Source: Acinetobacter proteolyticus
GTDB taxonomy: Bacteria; Pseudomonadota; Gammaproteobacteria; Pseudomonadales; Moraxellaceae
Direction: 5' to 3'
NCBI RefSeq assembly: GCF_000367945.1
Contig: NZ_KB849179.1
Location: 1,615,124 to 1,679,123, forward strand
DNA: 64,000 nt
Shown: positions 9,600-16,718 of the stretch, one piece after another
Numbering within the stretch: position 1 is the first letter of the stretch
How the letters are laid out: every line of letters starts with the position of its first letter
The notes under the pieces: model-generated
What the model saw: the letters and a program-made list of their open reading frames with translations, nothing else
Databases searched by the model: none
Told to the model about the DNA's origin: nothing
Made by a program: the position numbers and the translations under genes

Positions 9600-10991
9600 A
9601 TGAAAAAATTTCAAAAGCCACCTTTTAAACAAAATGCGATTGCACTGGGTTTTACCCTCGGTGTTCATGCAATCGCAATTGTTGGCTTGTTGTTTTTAGG
9701 CTTGAGTAACCCCCCTGAAGAACCTAAAAAACTGACCACTATTTTGGTCAAGCCAGAAGATTTACCACAGTCATTACAACAATCCGAACAACAAGTCTCT
9801 GCTGAACATCAGGCAGAAGAAGTGCAAAGCCCTATCGTGGATACAACACTTCCTGAAAATATTCCTGTAACACCTCCGCCACCAACTGCACAACAACTTG
9901 CAGCTGAAAAGCAAAAAGCTGAACAGGCACAGCAAGCCAAACTTGCTGAGCAAAAACGCAAAGCAGATGAAGCTGCTCGTGCACAGCAAGTTGAAGAACA
10001 ACGTAAACTTGCAGATGCCCAAGCACAGAAACAACGTGCGGACACTGAAGCGAAACGCCAAGCAGAGGCAAAAGCGAGGACTGAAGCAGATGCGAAGCGT
10101 AGAGCTGAACAAAATGCTAAAGCCGAGGCTGAAGCCAAAGCACGCCAAAAAGCGGAACAAGATGCGAAATTAAGACAGCAAAAAGCTGCCGAAAACGCAA
10201 AGCTTCAAGCGCAACAGGATGCAAAACGCAAAGCTGAGGCGGATGCTAAAGCGCGTGCTGAAGCCGATGCAAAACGTAAAGCTGAGGCAGACGCGAGAGC
10301 AAAAGCCAACGCAGATGCGAAGCGTAAAGCCGAAGCTGATGCCAAGGCAAAAGCTGAGGCAGATGCTAAACGTAAAGCTGAGGCAGACACGAAACGTAAA
10401 GCAAATGCCGATGCCAAAGCAAAAGCTGATGCAGATGCTAAACGTAAAGCCGAGGCCGATGCCAAGGCCAAGGCTGAGGCAGACGCGAAACGTAAAGCAA
10501 ATGCTGATGCCAAAGCAAAAGCTGATGCAGATGCTAAACGTAAAGCTGATGCTGATGCCAAAGCAAAAGCTGATGCCGATGCGAAACGTAAAGCTGAGGC
10601 CGATGCCAAGGCTAAAGCTGAGGCAGACGCGAAACGTAAAGCAGATGCTGAGGCAGATGCCAAAGCTGCAGCTGCCAAAAAAGCTGAACAAGAAGCAGCT
10701 CAGAAAAAGGCCGATGCGAAACGTGTTGCATCAACTGCAAAACGAGATTTTGAACAGAAAATCTATCGTGCGTGGAATATGCCAGCAGGTTCTTCAGGTC
10801 AACGTGCCAACGCACGCGTGACATTGAGCGATAGTGGTTCAGTTTTATCAGTTGTCGTAACAGCAAGTGATCCAGACGTTAAAGCCAGTGTAGAAGCTGC
10901 AATTCGAGCTGCTGCACCCTACCCAATGCCTGATGATCCAGTTGCTCGACGTGAAGCAAGAAGCTTTACTTCAAGTTTTACTGCAAAATAG
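9600..10991 (+). CDS. tolA: Tol-Pal energy transducer TolA with octapeptide-repeat domain II
   Basis: Spans the periplasm and links TolQR to TolB/Pal. The 463 residues comprise an N-terminal membrane helix (about 15-37), a Pro-rich hinge (VTPPPPTAQQ), a long charged helical domain II (about 100-375), and the C-terminal domain III (DFEQKIYRAWNMPAG to the end) that binds TolB/Pal. Most of domain II is about 18 copies of an octapeptide of the type ADAKRKAE alternating with ADAKAKAE. Domain II is longer than in E. coli TolA (421 residues in all). The alternating acidic/basic pattern suggests a stiff single helix. Confidence 0.96.
   Translation: MKKFQKPPFKQNAIALGFTLGVHAIAIVGLLFLGLSNPPEEPKKLTTILVKPEDLPQSLQQSEQQVSAEHQAEEVQSPIVDTTLPENIPVTPPPPTAQQLAAEKQKAEQAQQAKLAEQKRKADEAARAQQVEEQRKLADAQAQKQRADTEAKRQAEAKARTEADAKRRAEQNAKAEAEAKARQKAEQDAKLRQQKAAENAKLQAQQDAKRKAEADAKARAEADAKRKAEADARAKANADAKRKAEADAKAKAEADAKRKAEADTKRKANADAKAKADADAKRKAEADAKAKAEADAKRKANADAKAKADADAKRKADADAKAKADADAKRKAEADAKAKAEADAKRKADAEADAKAAAAKKAEQEAAQKKADAKRVASTAKRDFEQKIYRAWNMPAGSSGQRANARVTLSDSGSVLSVVVTASDPDVKASVEAAIRAAAPYPMPDDPVARREARSFTSSFTAK
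10215..10650 (+). repeat. 24-bp minisatellite in tolA
   Basis: About 18 tandem 24-base units coding the octapeptide ADAK(R/A)KA(E/D/N). There is a higher-order 48-base alternation because KRKA and KAKA units mostly take turns. Codon choices vary between units (GCA/GCT/GCC/GCG), so the array is diverged, but 24-base steps keep the frame and would permit length change without loss of function. Confidence 0.85.
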
Positions 10992-11006
10992 TAATGAATA
11001 GTTAAC

Positions 11007-11039
11007 GTTACAGGCTTTTAATAGCACAAAGCCTGTAAC
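11007..11039 (+). other. Intra-operon hairpin between tolA and tolB
   Basis: Perfect 12-base arms (GTTACAGGCTTT and its complement) with a 9-base loop, lying 16 bases after the tolA stop. There is no T run, so it is not a classical terminator. It may stabilise or process the mRNA upstream of tolB. Confidence 0.6.
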
Positions 11040-11090
11040 TATGTTAAATAATCAACAGCCACAAAAATACGAATGCAAGTAATTGTAACT

Positions 11091-12374
11091 ATGGATAAGA
11101 CTCGTAAACACCTACTCTCCTTAGCAGTTTTCGCAGCAATTAGCGCAGTTGTTCCAACAGCAACTTTTGCGCAGTTACAGCTTGAAATTGCCAAAGCACC
11201 TGAACAAGCGCCAAAAATCGCAATCGTACCGTTTGCTAATGACAGCGCAATCTATCCGATTGTCGAGCGTGATTTAAATCGTTCAGGTCGTTTTACCAGC
11301 GCATCTCAAAACTTACCAGCCACTGCAAGCCTCAATCAGGTTCAAGCTGGTGATTGGCAGAATGCCGGTGTGCCTTATGTTGTCGTTGGGCAAATGAAAG
11401 CGGTAGATGCCAATACTTTTGAAATTCATTACCAGCTTTATGATGTACAAAAACAGCAATATTTACTGAATGAAGTCCTGACTGTACCTAGCTCACGTAT
11501 TCGCCAAGCGGGTCATATGATCAGTGATACCATCTATCAGGCATTGACAGGTATTGCGGGTGACTTTAGCGGTCGTATCGCCTATGTATTGCGTAATCAA
11601 GCCACACCTGCTCAGCGCTATACCTTACAGATTGCAGATACAGACGGTGAACAACCTAAAACTGTCCTGAGCTCAAGAGATCCTATTCTGTCACCTGCTT
11701 GGACACCGGATGCCAAGAAAATTGCGTATGTGTCTTTTGAAACCAAGCGTCCTGCAATTTATTTACAAGATTTGGCCACTGGCCAACGTGAAGTTTTAGC
11801 CAGCTTCCGTGGTTTAAATGGTGCCCCAAGTTTCTCACCAGATGGCAAATCGATGTTGTTTACAGCATCAATGCATGGTAATCCAGAAGTTTATCAAATG
11901 GATTTAACTACACGCCAAGTACAACGAATGACCAATGACTCTGCGATTGATACTGAGGCACGTTATTCACCAGACGGTAAATCATTTATCTTTACCTCAG
12001 ACCGTGGTGGTTCACCGCAAATTTATCGCTATAGTTTTGATGACAGTTCAGTCAAACGCTTGACCTTTAAAGGTGCTTTCAACGCACGTGGTACTTTAAG
12101 TGCTGATGGTAAAAAGATTGCTTTAGTGCATCGTCCAAGTGGCAGTAACTACAAGGTTGCAATCCAAGATATCAATACGGGTATCACCAACATTCTTACA
12201 CCGACCAGTTTAGACGAATCACCAAGCTTCTCACCAAATGGACAGATGGTGGTTTATGCAACGCGTGAAGGTAGCCGTGGTTTATTATCGGTTATGTCTA
12301 CTGACGGCCGTTTCCGCATGAATTTACCAAGCGAACAAGGTGAAGTTCGTGAACCAGCTTGGGCACCAAAATAA
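11091..12374 (+). CDS. tolB: Tol-Pal periplasmic beta-propeller TolB
   Basis: Periplasmic partner of Pal and TolA. From ATG 11091 it is 427 residues with a signal peptide (MDKTRKHLLSLAVF to the ATFA cleavage region) and then the N-terminal alpha/beta domain. The C-terminal propeller has PD40 repeats that are easy to see: SPAWTPDAKKIAYVS, APSFSPDGKSMLFTA, EARYSPDGKSFIFTS, SPSFSPNGQMVVYAT. An ATG at 11073 adds six residues, but neither site has a strong ribosome-binding site. The gap from tolA is about 100 bases and contains the hairpin. Confidence 0.95.
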   Translation: MDKTRKHLLSLAVFAAISAVVPTATFAQLQLEIAKAPEQAPKIAIVPFANDSAIYPIVERDLNRSGRFTSASQNLPATASLNQVQAGDWQNAGVPYVVVGQMKAVDANTFEIHYQLYDVQKQQYLLNEVLTVPSSRIRQAGHMISDTIYQALTGIAGDFSGRIAYVLRNQATPAQRYTLQIADTDGEQPKTVLSSRDPILSPAWTPDAKKIAYVSFETKRPAIYLQDLATGQREVLASFRGLNGAPSFSPDGKSMLFTASMHGNPEVYQMDLTTRQVQRMTNDSAIDTEARYSPDGKSFIFTSDRGGSPQIYRYSFDDSSVKRLTFKGAFNARGTLSADGKKIALVHRPSGSNYKVAIQDINTGITNILTPTSLDESPSFSPNGQMVVYATREGSRGLLSVMSTDGRFRMNLPSEQGEVREPAWAPK

Positions 12375-12396
12375 ATTTAATTGATTGGAGAATCAT

Positions 12397-12963
12397 ATGA
12401 ACATTAAATATCTCACGCTTCCGCTGATTGCTGCAACACTTGTATTTACAGGTTGTGCAAGCCGTAAACCTGCTGCTGAAATTACCACGGGCACGAATCC
12501 AAACGGCTCAACCACTGTCAGCACAGATGGTTTAAGTGAAGATGCAGCATTAAATGCGCAAAACTTGGCGGGTGCATCTTCAAAAGGTGTTACTGCTGCA
12601 AACAAAGCATTCTTGGCAAAACGCGTTGTTCACTTCAACTATGACAGCAGCGATTTATCAAATGAAGACTACCAAACCCTTCAATCACATGCTCAATTCT
12701 TAGTTGCCAATGCTAACTCTCGTGTTGCCCTTACAGGTCACACCGATGAGCGTGGTACACGTGAATACAATATGGCGCTTGGCGAACGCCGTGCCAAAGC
12801 GGTTGAAAGCTTTTTGATTACCAACGGTGTAAACCCACAACAACTTGAAGCAGTCAGCTACGGTAAAGAATCACCAGTGAATGCGGGTCATGATGAAGCT
12901 GCATGGAAAGAAAACCGCCGCGTAGAAATCAACTACGAAGCAGTTCCGCCACTATTAAAATAA
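12397..12963 (+). CDS. pal: Peptidoglycan-associated lipoprotein Pal
   Basis: Outer-membrane lipoprotein that holds the envelope together by binding peptidoglycan and TolB. It has 188 residues. The signal peptide ends in lipobox FTGC (Cys about residue 20). The OmpA-like domain has the diaminopimelate-binding motif [20 protein letters not shown]. The start is set by GGAG 6 bases upstream of ATG 12397. cpoB, which often follows pal, is absent; a terminator comes next. Confidence 0.97.
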   Translation: MNIKYLTLPLIAATLVFTGCASRKPAAEITTGTNPNGSTTVSTDGLSEDAALNAQNLAGASSKGVTAANKAFLAKRVVHFNYDSSDLSNEDYQTLQSHAQFLVANANSRVALTGHTDERGTREYNMALGERRAKAVESFLITNGVNPQQLEAVSYGKESPVNAGHDEAAWKENRRVEINYEAVPPLLK

Positions 12964-12982
12964 TTGTGGTTTCGCTTTAAGT

Positions 12983-13011
12983 AAAAATGCTCACTACATG
13001 TGAGCATTTTT
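12983..13011 (+). terminator. Terminator of the tol-pal operon
   Basis: Perfect 12-base arms AAAAATGCTCAC/GTGAGCATTTTT with loop TACAT. It works in either direction, so it can also end the convergent small gene. Confidence 0.9.
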
Positions 13012-13021
13012 ATTTCATTCA

Positions 13022-13207
13022 TTAAGATGAAGATTGAGGATCGGACTTGTTTTGCATCGACTCAATCAAATCATGCTTATTAAACTCTTTGTATTCTGGC
13101 TTGGCCTCATACTCTTTCCATGCATCCTGCACATTTTCTTTGGAAATCGCATCTAAGCTAATCGGTTCACTCGGCGTGGGCGTTGCCTCAAAATTCTTGG
13201 TTGTCAT
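13022..13207 (-). CDS. Small acidic hypothetical protein
   Basis: A 61-residue protein starting MTTKNFEATPTPSEP. ATG 13207 is chosen because GGAGG lies 6 bases upstream. The longer frame to 13252 lacks a site. The middle (SKENVQDAWKEYEAKPEYKEFNK) looks like one amphipathic helix. It has no Cys, signal peptide or membrane segment. I do not recognise it. The strong ribosome-binding site and biased composition suggest that it is expressed. Confidence 0.7.
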   Translation of the reverse strand: MTTKNFEATPTPSEPISLDAISKENVQDAWKEYEAKPEYKEFNKHDLIESMQNKSDPQSSS

Positions 13208-13384
13208 CTTTAACCTCCAAACATCCTGTTTAGTATCTATGCAACATAGCATGTAATAGTGTACTTGTAATCATAAAAGCAACATAAATAAAGTAAGATA
13301 ATTTTTATTTTTGCACGATCTCATCTAGAATACCCACATTCTTTTTTATCAATTTTTGACGCGGCTAAATCGGAGCTATTCAAT

Positions 13385-14356
13385 ATGTCAAACCTTACTT
13401 TGACCCAATACCTAGAACAACAAAATGGGAATTTGACTCCAGAGTTGGCACAAGTCATTGAAACCATTGCTGCTACATGCCAAACCATTGATCAAGCATT
13501 ACAAAAAGGTGCTTTAGCAGGTATTTTGGGTAGCGCAGGCAATGAAAATGTTCAAGGCGAAACACAAAAGAAACTCGATGTTATTTCAAATGATTATCTG
13601 ATTGATGCATTAAAAGCACATCCTCAAGTAGGTGGTTTAGCTTCAGAAGAATTAGATGACTTCACCCCTGCTCAGGAAAATGGTAAATATCTGGTTTTGT
13701 TCGATCCACTCGATGGCTCAAGTAACATCGACATTAATATGTGTGTGGGTACGATTTTCTCTATTCTTCCAGCAAAGAATGCCGTGACTCAGTCTGCGGA
13801 CTTTATGCAAGCTGGAACAGAACAAGTAGCTGCAGGTTATGTACTTTACGGTCCGTCAACCATGTTAGCGCTTACTGTTGGTGCAGGTGTGGTGTTCTTT
13901 ACTTTTGACCCAACTACAAAAAGCTTTTTGTTAACCACTGAGCAAGTGCAAGTTGCTGCAGATACACAAGAGTTTGCCATTAACTCATCGAATCAACGTC
14001 ACTGGGAAAACCCTGTAAAACGTTATATTGACGAGCTTTTAGCAGGTAAAACATCAGTCCGTGAAAAAGATTTCAATATGCGTTGGGTTGCATGTATGGT
14101 AGGTGATATTCACCGTATCTTATGCCGTGGTGGTATTTTCCTTTACCCTTACGATTTAAAAGATCCGAAGAAAGCAGGCCGCTTACGTTTGATGTATGAA
14201 GCAAACCCAATGAGCATGCTGATTGAACAAGCAGGTGGCGCGTCTACAACAGGTCGTGTTCGTATTATGGACATCCAACCAACAGAACTACACCAACGTG
14301 TACCTGTGATTATTGGCTCTAAAAACGAAGTGGAACGCGTAACAAGCTACCACTAA
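13385..14356 (+). CDS. fbp: Fructose-1,6-bisphosphatase, class 1
   Basis: Removes the 1-phosphate of fructose 1,6-bisphosphate in gluconeogenesis, which Acinetobacter depends on because it grows mainly on organic acids. It has 323 residues. The metal-binding signature [11 protein letters not shown] (about 106-116) and upstream SEELDD match the class 1 family. The C-terminal substrate site includes [21 protein letters not shown]. It is monocistronic: its own leader lies upstream and a terminator follows 14 bases after the stop. Confidence 0.97.
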   Translation: MSNLTLTQYLEQQNGNLTPELAQVIETIAATCQTIDQALQKGALAGILGSAGNENVQGETQKKLDVISNDYLIDALKAHPQVGGLASEELDDFTPAQENGKYLVLFDPLDGSSNIDINMCVGTIFSILPAKNAVTQSADFMQAGTEQVAAGYVLYGPSTMLALTVGAGVVFFTFDPTTKSFLLTTEQVQVAADTQEFAINSSNQRHWENPVKRYIDELLAGKTSVREKDFNMRWVACMVGDIHRILCRGGIFLYPYDLKDPKKAGRLRLMYEANPMSMLIEQAGGASTTGRVRIMDIQPTELHQRVPVIIGSKNEVERVTSYH

Positions 14357-14370
14357 TTACTTTTATAATC

Positions 14371-14399
14371 AGGGCATTATAACGTTATGATGCCCTTTT
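14371..14399 (+). terminator. fbp terminator
   Basis: Arms AGGGCAT/ATGCCCT with an inner ATAAC/GTTAT stem and a T run. It ends right before the next gene, so the methyltransferase leader is very short. Confidence 0.85.
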
Positions 14400-14412
14400 G
14401 GATGTTTATCTT

Positions 14413-15189
14413 ATGGCGGTTATTTTCCTAGAATCTAAAGACAATGCAAAAATCAAACATTTGCGTGGTCTGATCGAGCTCAATAGTGCTCGAAAAAAAC
14501 ATCAGCAAACCGTTCTAGAAGGTACACATCTGTGCTTGGCTTGGTTGCAACAGCAGAAAAAAATCTTTTCTTTATTTACCACCGAACAAGCCTTAGAACA
14601 TCCAGATTTACAAGAAGTGATTGAACTCCATCAAGCTCACATCTTTGTTATTAGTGAAGTCCTGTATAAGGATTTAAGTACCTTAGGCACAACCCTGCCT
14701 TGTCTAGCGATTGTTGATTTACCCAAAACTGCTACCACGATTGATTTTAAAGCCGATACTTTAATTCTTGAAAATATTCAGGATCCTGGAAATGTAGGTA
14801 CACTCCTCCGCTCTGCTGCCGCTGCAAATATCAAACAAGTGATTTGTACACAAGGTTCAGCTGCGCTATGGTCTCCACGTGTGCTTCGAGCAGGTATGGG
14901 CGCTCACTTTAGTCTGCAATGTTTTGAAAACTTCCAACTCACGGACATTCTTCCAAAATTTGAAATTCCAGTTTTTGTAACAAGCTCGCATCGTTCAAGC
15001 AGTTTATATACACAAGATTTAACTCAACCTTGTGTATGGATTCTTGGTAATGAAGGCCAAGGTGCAAGTGATTATGCCTTGGAACATGCTCAGGCGGTTA
15101 CAATTCCTCAGCCGGGTGGTCAAGAGTCACTCAATGTCGCAATTGCTGGCTCGGTGTGCTTCTTTGAAATGGTTCGCCAACGTCAGTAA
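14413..15189 (+). CDS. TrmH/SpoU-family RNA 2'-O-methyltransferase
   Basis: A 258-residue SPOUT methyltransferase acting on rRNA or tRNA with S-adenosylmethionine. The N-terminal substrate-binding domain includes NAKIKHLRGL and VLEGTHLCLAWL. The catalytic knot includes LILENIQDPGNVGTLLRSA (motif 1, with the Asn-Pro-Gly-Asn-type loop), WILGNEGQGAS (motif 2) and IPQPGGQESLNVAIAG (motif 3). ATG 14413 is used because the frame at 14398 opens with TTG inside the fbp terminator. The target base is unknown, so I give no symbol. Confidence 0.9.
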   Translation: MAVIFLESKDNAKIKHLRGLIELNSARKKHQQTVLEGTHLCLAWLQQQKKIFSLFTTEQALEHPDLQEVIELHQAHIFVISEVLYKDLSTLGTTLPCLAIVDLPKTATTIDFKADTLILENIQDPGNVGTLLRSAAAANIKQVICTQGSAALWSPRVLRAGMGAHFSLQCFENFQLTDILPKFEIPVFVTSSHRSSSLYTQDLTQPCVWILGNEGQGASDYALEHAQAVTIPQPGGQESLNVAIAGSVCFFEMVRQRQ

Positions 15190-15273
15190 AAACGTTAAAT
15201 TATTTTAAATACGATTTTTTTACTGAGAAAATCAATTACACTACTAAAAATAATTGCTTAAGTTGTCAACGCG

Positions 15274-15322
15274 CCCACCATTTTCAACGTTATATGATTA
15301 ATGAATTGGAATTAATGGTGGG
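15274..15322 (+). promoter_or_regulatory. Inverted repeat masking the sigma factor ribosome-binding site
   Basis: CCCACCATT at 15274-15282 is the exact complement of AATGGTGGG at 15314-15322. The second arm contains the only Shine-Dalgarno-like bases (GGTGGG) 5 bases before the sigma gene ATG. If paired, the 9-base stem with its 31-base loop would hide the site. A regulatory role is inference. Confidence 0.45.
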
Positions 15323-15327
15323 TATCC

Positions 15328-15966
15328 ATGACAGGATTTTCCATCTCTATGGATTTAGCACCGAAACAGGCTCGAACCGAAAACAGTACTGATCGCAGTA
15401 CTGTTGAACAACGTCTGCGTTTTTTTATGCAAGACGTTACAGGTCGTGCCTTGGTTATGATGGAAAGTGCAACACAGGGACAACAAGGCATTGCAATGGA
15501 TTTAGTGCAAGAAGCTTTCATTTCTTTGCACAAATCATATGCAGATAAAAGTACTGAAGAATGGTATCCCCTGTTCTACACCATATTAAATAACAAACTC
15601 CAAGACTGGCGACGCAAAGAAGCTCGTCGTGCAAGTCCATTCTCATTATTTAAAAAAATTAGTTTAGATGATGACGAAGAAATTATTGATGTAGTCGATG
15701 AATCAACCCCTAATCCATTTGAGTTTCTTGATCAAGAAGTCACAATGGAGGAAATTCAGGCTGCAATCAACCAATTACCCGTCCGTCAACAACAAGCATT
15801 TATGCTAAGAGCGTGGGAAGGTTTCGACACCATGACCACAGCACAGATTATGGATTGCAGTGAAGGCAGTGTGAAAACACATTACCACCGTGCAATTCAG
15901 GGACTCAGAATTGCTTTAGAGCATTTAAACCCGCACACGGGAGGATCATCAGATGAAAAAAGATGA
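15328..15966 (+). CDS. Sigma-70 family (ECF-like) RNA polymerase sigma factor
   Basis: A 212-residue sigma factor. Region 2 lies at about 28-95 (DLVQEAFISLHKSY to the NKLQDWRRKEARRAS DNA-binding stretch). Region 4 lies at about 145-200, with NQLPVRQQQAFMLRAWEG and the helix-turn-helix MDCSEGSVKTHYHRAIQGLR. An acidic linker (DDDEEIIDVVDES) separates them. It heads a three-gene unit and overlaps the next gene by 14 bases. This arrangement (sigma, membrane DUF3619-like protein, DUF3106-like protein) is known in Betaproteobacteria. The target promoters are unknown. Confidence 0.9.
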   Translation: MTGFSISMDLAPKQARTENSTDRSTVEQRLRFFMQDVTGRALVMMESATQGQQGIAMDLVQEAFISLHKSYADKSTEEWYPLFYTILNNKLQDWRRKEARRASPFSLFKKISLDDDEEIIDVVDESTPNPFEFLDQEVTMEEIQAAINQLPVRQQQAFMLRAWEGFDTMTTAQIMDCSEGSVKTHYHRAIQGLRIALEHLNPHTGGSSDEKR

Positions 15967-16276
15967 GTTCACTAAACATGTGACATCCAGACTCGATCAA
16001 CTTGCGAAAGAACAGCACCACAATAAAATGATGGTGATGAATCATGTTCTTGATACTGTACAAAAGAAACCAACCTCTTATTATAGTGTTTGGAAAATGA
16101 CTGGTTTTGCGTTTGCTGCTGCTCTCATGGGGATTGTGGTTCTACCTAGTTCGTTGCAATTGGCGGACCAACCACAAAATCAGGTTGTGGTAAATCCAAA
16201 ACTTTCACCGCAAATGGTTGAAGATATGGAAATGTTATTGGTCTTAGGTGAGGATAAGGTTCCACATGGCAGCTAA
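15953..16276 (+). CDS. DUF3619-like membrane protein, putative anti-sigma factor
   Basis: A 107-residue protein with a charged cytoplasmic N-terminus (about 1-43), one membrane helix (about 47-66, VWKMTGFAFAAALMGIVVLP) and a short periplasmic tail. GGAGG lies about 9 bases upstream of the ATG, inside the sigma gene. The layout is that of a single-pass anti-sigma factor, and its place directly after the sigma gene supports this. The family name is my best match from order and topology, not from a search. Confidence 0.65.
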   Translation: MKKDEFTKHVTSRLDQLAKEQHHNKMMVMNHVLDTVQKKPTSYYSVWKMTGFAFAAALMGIVVLPSSLQLADQPQNQVVVNPKLSPQMVEDMEMLLVLGEDKVPHGS

Positions 16277-16655
16277 AAAATTAGCACTTGTTGTGTGTAC
16301 GCTCGGCTTATTACAAACCAGTTTTGCAGGTTCAGAACGCTTTTGGGTATTCTCTAAACCAAACAAGCCAGCGACTGAAGAAGCTTGGGATGATTTATCA
16401 CCTGAAGAACAACGCGTTTTAATTCAACGTTATCAGACCTTAAAGGAAATTCCGACCAATCAGAGTTCACAACTGCAACAGCGGATGGAGTGGTTCACAC
16501 AATTACCAGAAGAAGAAAAGCAAAAAATGCGTGATGTGTGGCAAAAAATGAGTACACAAGAACGCAATACGTTACGCAAGCGTATGCAAAATGCCAGCAC
16601 CGAAGAACGTGTCAATATCAGAGAAGAATATCTCACTAAATACGCTGAACACTAA
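16266..16655 (+). CDS. DUF3106-like secreted protein
   Basis: A 129-residue protein with a clear signal peptide (MAAKKLALVVCTLGLLQTSFA). The mature part is helical and charged, with repeated W..L..EEQ-type units: AWDDLSPEEQRVLIQRY, WFTQLPEEEKQKMRDVWQ and KMSTQERNTLRKR. This pattern is typical of DUF3106. ATG 16266 is preferred over GTG 16248 because it begins the signal peptide and has AGGATAAGG upstream. It overlaps the previous gene by 11 bases. It probably acts in the periplasm with the sigma/anti-sigma pair. Confidence 0.7.
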   Translation: MAAKKLALVVCTLGLLQTSFAGSERFWVFSKPNKPATEEAWDDLSPEEQRVLIQRYQTLKEIPTNQSSQLQQRMEWFTQLPEEEKQKMRDVWQKMSTQERNTLRKRMQNASTEERVNIREEYLTKYAEH

Positions 16656-16676
16656 TTTTTAGTTTATTAGAATAAT

Positions 16677-16703
16677 AAAAATAGCGCCTTAAAGGCGCTA
16701 TTT
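16677..16703 (+). terminator. Bidirectional terminator
   Basis: AAAATAGCGCCTT and its complement around a single A, with T runs on both sides. It ends the sigma operon and the convergent CSLREA gene. Confidence 0.9.
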
Positions 16704-16718
16704 TTGTATTGTATCTGC

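Noticed and set aside
9774..10866. Long open frames antisense to or out of phase with tolA
   Set aside because: They arise from the 24-bp repeat and its skewed composition; their products are low-complexity mirror images of the tolA repeats.
14398..14412. TTG start for the RNA methyltransferase
   Set aside because: It lies inside the fbp terminator; ATG 14413 gives a family-like start.
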